Origin: Apostichopus californicus
Taxonomy: Eukaryota; Echinodermata; Holothuroidea; Aspidochirotida; Stichopodidae
NCBI GenBank assembly: GCA_020650975.1
Contig: JAIPMN010002746.1
Location: 7,849-62,865 of the forward strand
Direction: 5' to 3'
Length of the DNA: 55,017 nucleotides
Positions 42,801-48,800 of this stretch are shown one piece after another. A program made the translations under genes and the position numbers. The notes beneath the pieces were generated by a model. The model had not been told where the DNA came from and ran no database searches. It saw only the letters and a list, made by a program, of their open reading frames with translations. The first letter of the stretch is position 1. Each line of letters opens with the position of its first letter.

Positions 42801-45800
42801 AGCTCTGACAATTTAGGTCACCACCTAGTACTCCCAAGGCAATTTCATGTGCTGATTATTACAGCAAGTATCTGCAATTTGATTTCGCAGGGGACCTGCA
42901 GATACGGAACGCACGCTTAAGCGTGTACTTACTGCGGACGCTGTCGAGTTTTGTTCTCGATCGGTTCAGGCCGAACCACATATGCTAATAAACTGTAACT
43001 ATGCGACTCATTTCACACTTGACGGAGCAACCCTGACAATAATGTTGCAATATGAATGAGAGATGAGTAATATGTGTCCTATTTACTTTCAGCGATATCT
43101 CTTCAATGCGAAAGCAATCACTTGCAAGAGGCTATCTAGTCGCTCCGGGGTGAGAGAGTGCTGCTTTACCGTATAAAGAAATGGTGATTGATACTACTGT
43201 TAATGTACAACTTTGCCAAAAGGCAACTTAACTACTACTATGGGGTGGGTAAAAAAATAGATATTCGCAGTGATGGGAAGTAATGGAAGTGTGTTTTGGG
43301 GTATATAGTCTTGAGTTAGGCTATGTAAATTTCAATTGCATGGTACATACCGTACTGTACAGTGCCATACACGTGTCTGACAGTATGTATACTGTATCAT
43401 ACGTTTTGCTGGACAAGTACCGCCCTGTACACTTTATCGTATCATGCCATAAATGTATTCCTTTAATTCCTCTATGGGTGCATATATGGGAGGGGAACCG
43501 TGAGGGATGGAGATCATGGAATGAAAAGGTATGGCAAGGGGGTTAGAAGGAGGGATGGCGATAGAGGGAGGGATGGCGATAGAGGGAGGGATGGCGATAG
43601 AGGGAGGGATGGGATAGAGAGGAGGGAAGGGGATGGGATGGGATGAGGAGCAGAAGGAAACATCTTAAAGACATGCATCAAGGTTTGATGAAATGACATA
43701 CACAGGATTTGAGTTGCAGGACTAACTATACAACACAACAAATTTAATGCATAACCTGTGCTGATGCAATGTCTGTTGTTGCAGTACTTTGCAAGTCATG
43801 AAATTTTGTATTTTCAGTGTTCCAAAGATATAAAGGATGTTAAATTTGTATCTTCCGACTCCCTCTTTTTACTGAGAAATGTGTGGGTGGGGGGGGGAGG
43901 TGAGGGGGTTAGCCTCCTGAGCCTCTCCTAATTTTATCAGGCACCTGGGAGGAAGTTGGGGGGAGGGGGGACAAGAAGAATGGACTTGGATATGAGCTAT
44001 TTGGGAAGCTGCAAGTAGAACAAATCGCTTCCCTTGATTGTCACATCTTTAGCTTTAGTTCCATAAAGTAAAGCATAAATAGCTACTTTCACCGGATTCA
44101 AACAATGTCCAGACATTAAACAAATAGAAGATGATCCCGGTAGTACAGATCTAACAAGGAAAGAAAATAATTGCTGTAACTTTTTTAATGACTAATCCTG
44201 CCACCAAGACATTGGGATATCATAGCCACAAAAACGCCCATACTTGAATTTTGAAGAAGTCTGTAGGAAATTTCCAGTATCTATAGAAACACCTATGCAT
44301 TAATGAATATAACAGATGTTTATTCTATTTAACAATAAAACTAACAGAAAAGGAGGCTAATTACTTCATACTTCCACCCGATTTTGATAACCTTGCCTGT
44401 GAATTAATAATACCCTAGTGAATTCAGCAAGACCTCCATCGCTATAAATATGATTCCCGTTAGAAGTGGGAAGTATTCTTAAACTTTTCATATGCCGCCG
44501 CCGCAAATCCTTAATTTTGGAAGGTTGGTTTACACGAAGCAGCGAGGAAGGTGTCAGATATAGTATATATGCTGTATGGATCAGTTCACACCACTGTGAC
44601 ATCTCTCTAGTGATCTACTTCTCCAAGGCTGGTAGCTAATATTTATGTAATCATTCAGGTAAATCCAATCCCAACACATATTGTCTTCTGTCTGTCTTCA
44701 CCTTCCGCAGCTAATCCGAGCTGCTGCCGCACCGCGGATGGAGGATTATACTAATCCTCGCCCCAGTTATTCAGGTTTTCCGTACATACAGTACACGGCT
44801 GTTATCTTGGCTAGGAGCATGATCTGTTACCACGTACTTGCGATAAATCATAACTGTGTTATGATAAACATTGTAGAGCTCTGAATTAAAGTGCTTGAAA
44901 GCAAAAATGCCGTTCATGTAACACTCCAGGCATTTATGGCTTTCGTGTACAATACCACACCACATGTATGTGTACTATTTATGTTTACATTCAAACAAAT
45001 GAAATACAACCTTCAATCCACTGTCAGCAATGTTATGTTAACGACGGAACATTTTAATCTTAGAGGAACTCTTAACGAAGCGCAGGTTGGTTGCATCGAT
45101 CGTTTGGTTAATTTACATCCAATGCTGACAAGTAGATCCAACATACATTTCTCTGAGATTGTTTTGCAAGATTTTAGAAATATATACAAACACAAAATGT
45201 TTCTTAGACATAGCTATTTTTACCATATACTACTGTCCTAATTAGCTGCTACAGCCTAGTAGCTAATCAATTTTTCATCAAAGCTGAACAATGTTCCAGT
45301 TCATACTTCCCCTAAATTAACTTGGATATGACATTTTATGGTAGCACTGTATCTCCCCCACCCGCCCCCCCATCCCACTCCAATCCCCACCCCTTATTGA
45401 TGAATATCTCCCTATGAGTATTACCATTCCTGCATATCTAGTGCTAATCTCTGCCAACATGAGTCATATGCCCTGTGAATTATTTAGTGTTCACATTTTA
45501 TTTACAATTTTGTAGAATTAAAGGCATTGAAGACTCGCCCCAAACCGGCCATCTGAAAAAGTTAACTTTCTGTTGCTTGCAAGTGACGTTTTGTTTGTGT
45601 CGCTACAAAATGCAGACAGTAATGAAACGTGATACCTTGTTATCTTTAGCTGGACCTGAGATGTCCATCGCTGTATCGTTTGTACACTGTGCTGTGGGTA
45701 TTGACGGCAGCTGTATGTACTGACTGTACACTATCGTCTAATTACCGACGGTAGCAAGCTGTGTGTGTATTTTATGGGTTCTATGGTGGTGTCTAACACT

Positions 45801-48800
45801 TCTGTTACACCTCATTCGAAACTAGGTCAGATTACCGGCATTAGACGTTTCTTTTTGCGCAAGTCTTCACACCCTTTAAGGCCCTCCCATTTAGCATCTT
45901 CATGAACAAGGAGTTTGGCAGCTGCCATGTACTACTGTACATCACCTATTCAACTTGTGAGATATATTCAAACACATACTGTATATATATACTACTGTAT
46001 GCTGACAGAAGAAATCACTCCAAACCCCTATTTCCGTGGAAGTATACTGTATGCTCCTATGAATAACAAAATATCTATAAAAAAAAAGTGCGGATGCGCA
46101 GATGCCACACATTCACATGAGAGAGAAAAGAATAACAAAGAACAAGATTAAACACCAAAAATCCAATAAAAAAAAGCAAAGTTTGCTTAAGAAAATTTGT
46201 CAGGTTTTCAACCAATGACTTGCACCCTCTTTCAATAAAAGTTATCAAAAATGACAGTTTGCTACAGATTGCAATCAAAAGGGAAGTTATTCATAAGAAG
46301 GGCCCTTTCTTCTACTGGCTTTGATATAAATGCGGCTACTTAAAGATATTATCTGTTAAGCAAACACCTCCAACATCGCTCTGTATTGAAGCCAGAAAAT
46401 GGCCTACGATCAAATCACACATTGATGTATTGTTTCAAACAATAGCTGGCTTTAACAATGACCTGCCAATACAGGTAAGGTGTTGAGGCATTTCAGCTTG
46501 TAGCCAGTTCCCAGCTCCTGCAAGGTGTAATTGTTTAAGACACGTCCAAGAACTTTTTGCTTTCAAAAGTACTGAGCTGACATTAATTTTTTGCTGGGAC
46601 AGGATAAATAACAAGAAAGGTTTACGACTCTTCACTTTAACAATTAACTTGCTACAGGCTGTCTCGTGGGGATAAACTCTTTGCAAAATTCTTGTTTCGT
46701 TACATTTGATCGGATTTAGATAGAATTATAGATCAAGTATTGCTCTACTTTGCTTTGTCTTATAATGTGCACAAAATTATTCATTTCCACCACTAAGAGT
46801 ATACAAACTCATCTATATACATTGAAATTCCGCTACGGTATCAAATTATAAATATTCAGATTTTAAGTACAATTGATACTTGAAAAAGGTTACAATTAAT
46901 TTTATTTCTTCGTATTTTTCTTCATCATTCCTAACATGATTAATAGTTTAAAACATGATAATTAATTTCTTTATTAAATATGCTATACTCTGCAAGGAAT
47001 TTTACTTGCAACAACTTAATTTGTCATTAAACTGTATTAATATTGAAGCCAAAGCTTAATAATGAATTTTTTATTTTTACATTTAAGTCCAAATAAAATT
47101 TCTTATATATTTTTTTTTACAGATTAACTTGCTTGTTTCATGCAACCTTGATAAAATACTTATAACAGGAAAAGAGGGCAAATGAAAAAACAAAAACAAG
47201 ATTAAGACAAATATTCATCTCTGTAAGCCTATACTTATAAGGTAAGGTTCAGTTGCCTGATACTGTTACTATGAGCGAAAGAACTCCCTTTCCCCTTTAG
47301 ACCGTGTGCATGTAAATTCTTGATAGCACGACTTGAACCACGGCGATCGCAAATCAAAGCCAAGTACTATGAAGCAATAAAAATATTACCCTGTGGGCAT
47401 GCTAGCTGGCATTAATATTACAATCTACCAGAAATTTGTAGAAAGCCACGCTTCATCAGGCAGTAAATGTCGCATAGAGTATGATTCATACATTAGAAGA
47501 AACCAATAGGGAATTCAAGATGGAGAGGAGACGATAGCTCTCATGTTTCGGAGAAAATCTAGTCTAATTCTCCACAAATGTTAGGAGAGTTGGGAATGGA
47601 CTAGCACATTCTGTAGCACTGCATGGGTAACTTAAAAATAAGGAAATGTCCATCTTAGAGAAGTGTTTTTGAGTTTGGTCAGCTATATTTGACCAAAAGT
47701 ATTGAGAATTGTTATTCAAACTGTGATTGTAATGGGTTCCCTAAACCTAACCTTAAAATAAGGAATGTCCATCTTAGAGAAGTGTTTTGAGTTTGGTCAG
47801 CTATATTCGACCAAAAGCATTGAGAATTGTTATTCAAAATATGATTGTAATGGGTTCCCCCAACCCAACCTTAAAATAAGGAATGTCCATCTTAGAGAAG
47901 TGCTTTGAGTTTGGTCAACTATATTCGACCAAAAGCATTGAGAATTGTTATTCAAAATATGATTGTAATCGGTTCCCCCAATCCAACCTTAAGGAAACCT
48001 TAAAATAAGGAATGTCCATCTTATAGAAGCATTTTGAGTTTGGTTAAAAATAAGGAATGACCATTTTAGAAAAGCGTTTCGAGTTTGGTCAGCCATATTC
48101 TACCAAATGCACAAAGAATTATTACGCAAAATATGATTGTAATTGGTTCTCCCAACCCAACCTTAAAATAACTTTAAAACCTTAAAATAAGGAATGTCCA
48201 TCTCAGACAAGTGTTTTGAGTTTGGTCAGCCATATTCTACCAAAATGAACTGAGAATTATTACGCAAAATATGATTGTAATGGGTTCTCCCAACCCAACC
48301 TTAAATAACTTTGAAACCTTAAAATAAGGAATTTCCATCTTAGAAAAGTGTTTTGAGTTTGGTCAGCCATATTCTACCAAAATGAACTGAGAATTATTAC
48401 GCAAAATATGATTGTAATGGGTTCCCCCAACCCAACCTTGAAATAACTTTAAAACCTTAAAATAAGGAATATCCATCTTAGAAACGAGTTTTGAGTTTGG
48501 TCAGCCATATTCTACCAAATGCACCGAGAATGATTACGCAAGATATGATTGTAATGGGTTCCCCCAACCCAACCCAACCCAACCCAACCCAACCCAACCG
48601 GAGTCAAAATTAACAGAGGGTTTTGTCATGTTAGTTCTATCAATTTCTGTGGAACTTGTCAAAATGTCAAAATGATGTTTTGTAGCATGGTGGTAACATG
48701 ACTTGATCTCTGGTAGTATACAAGCTCACAAGTAGTTATTGAAGACTAGATCATTTGAAACGTATTTTCAGAATTTCAAGCCAAACTGTTTTGCGCACTT

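Noticed and set aside
48566-48600. (CCCAA)n as an interstitial telomere
   Set aside because: Most animals use TTAGGG; this pentamer grows out of the adjacent minisatellite unit, so a local expansion is simpler.
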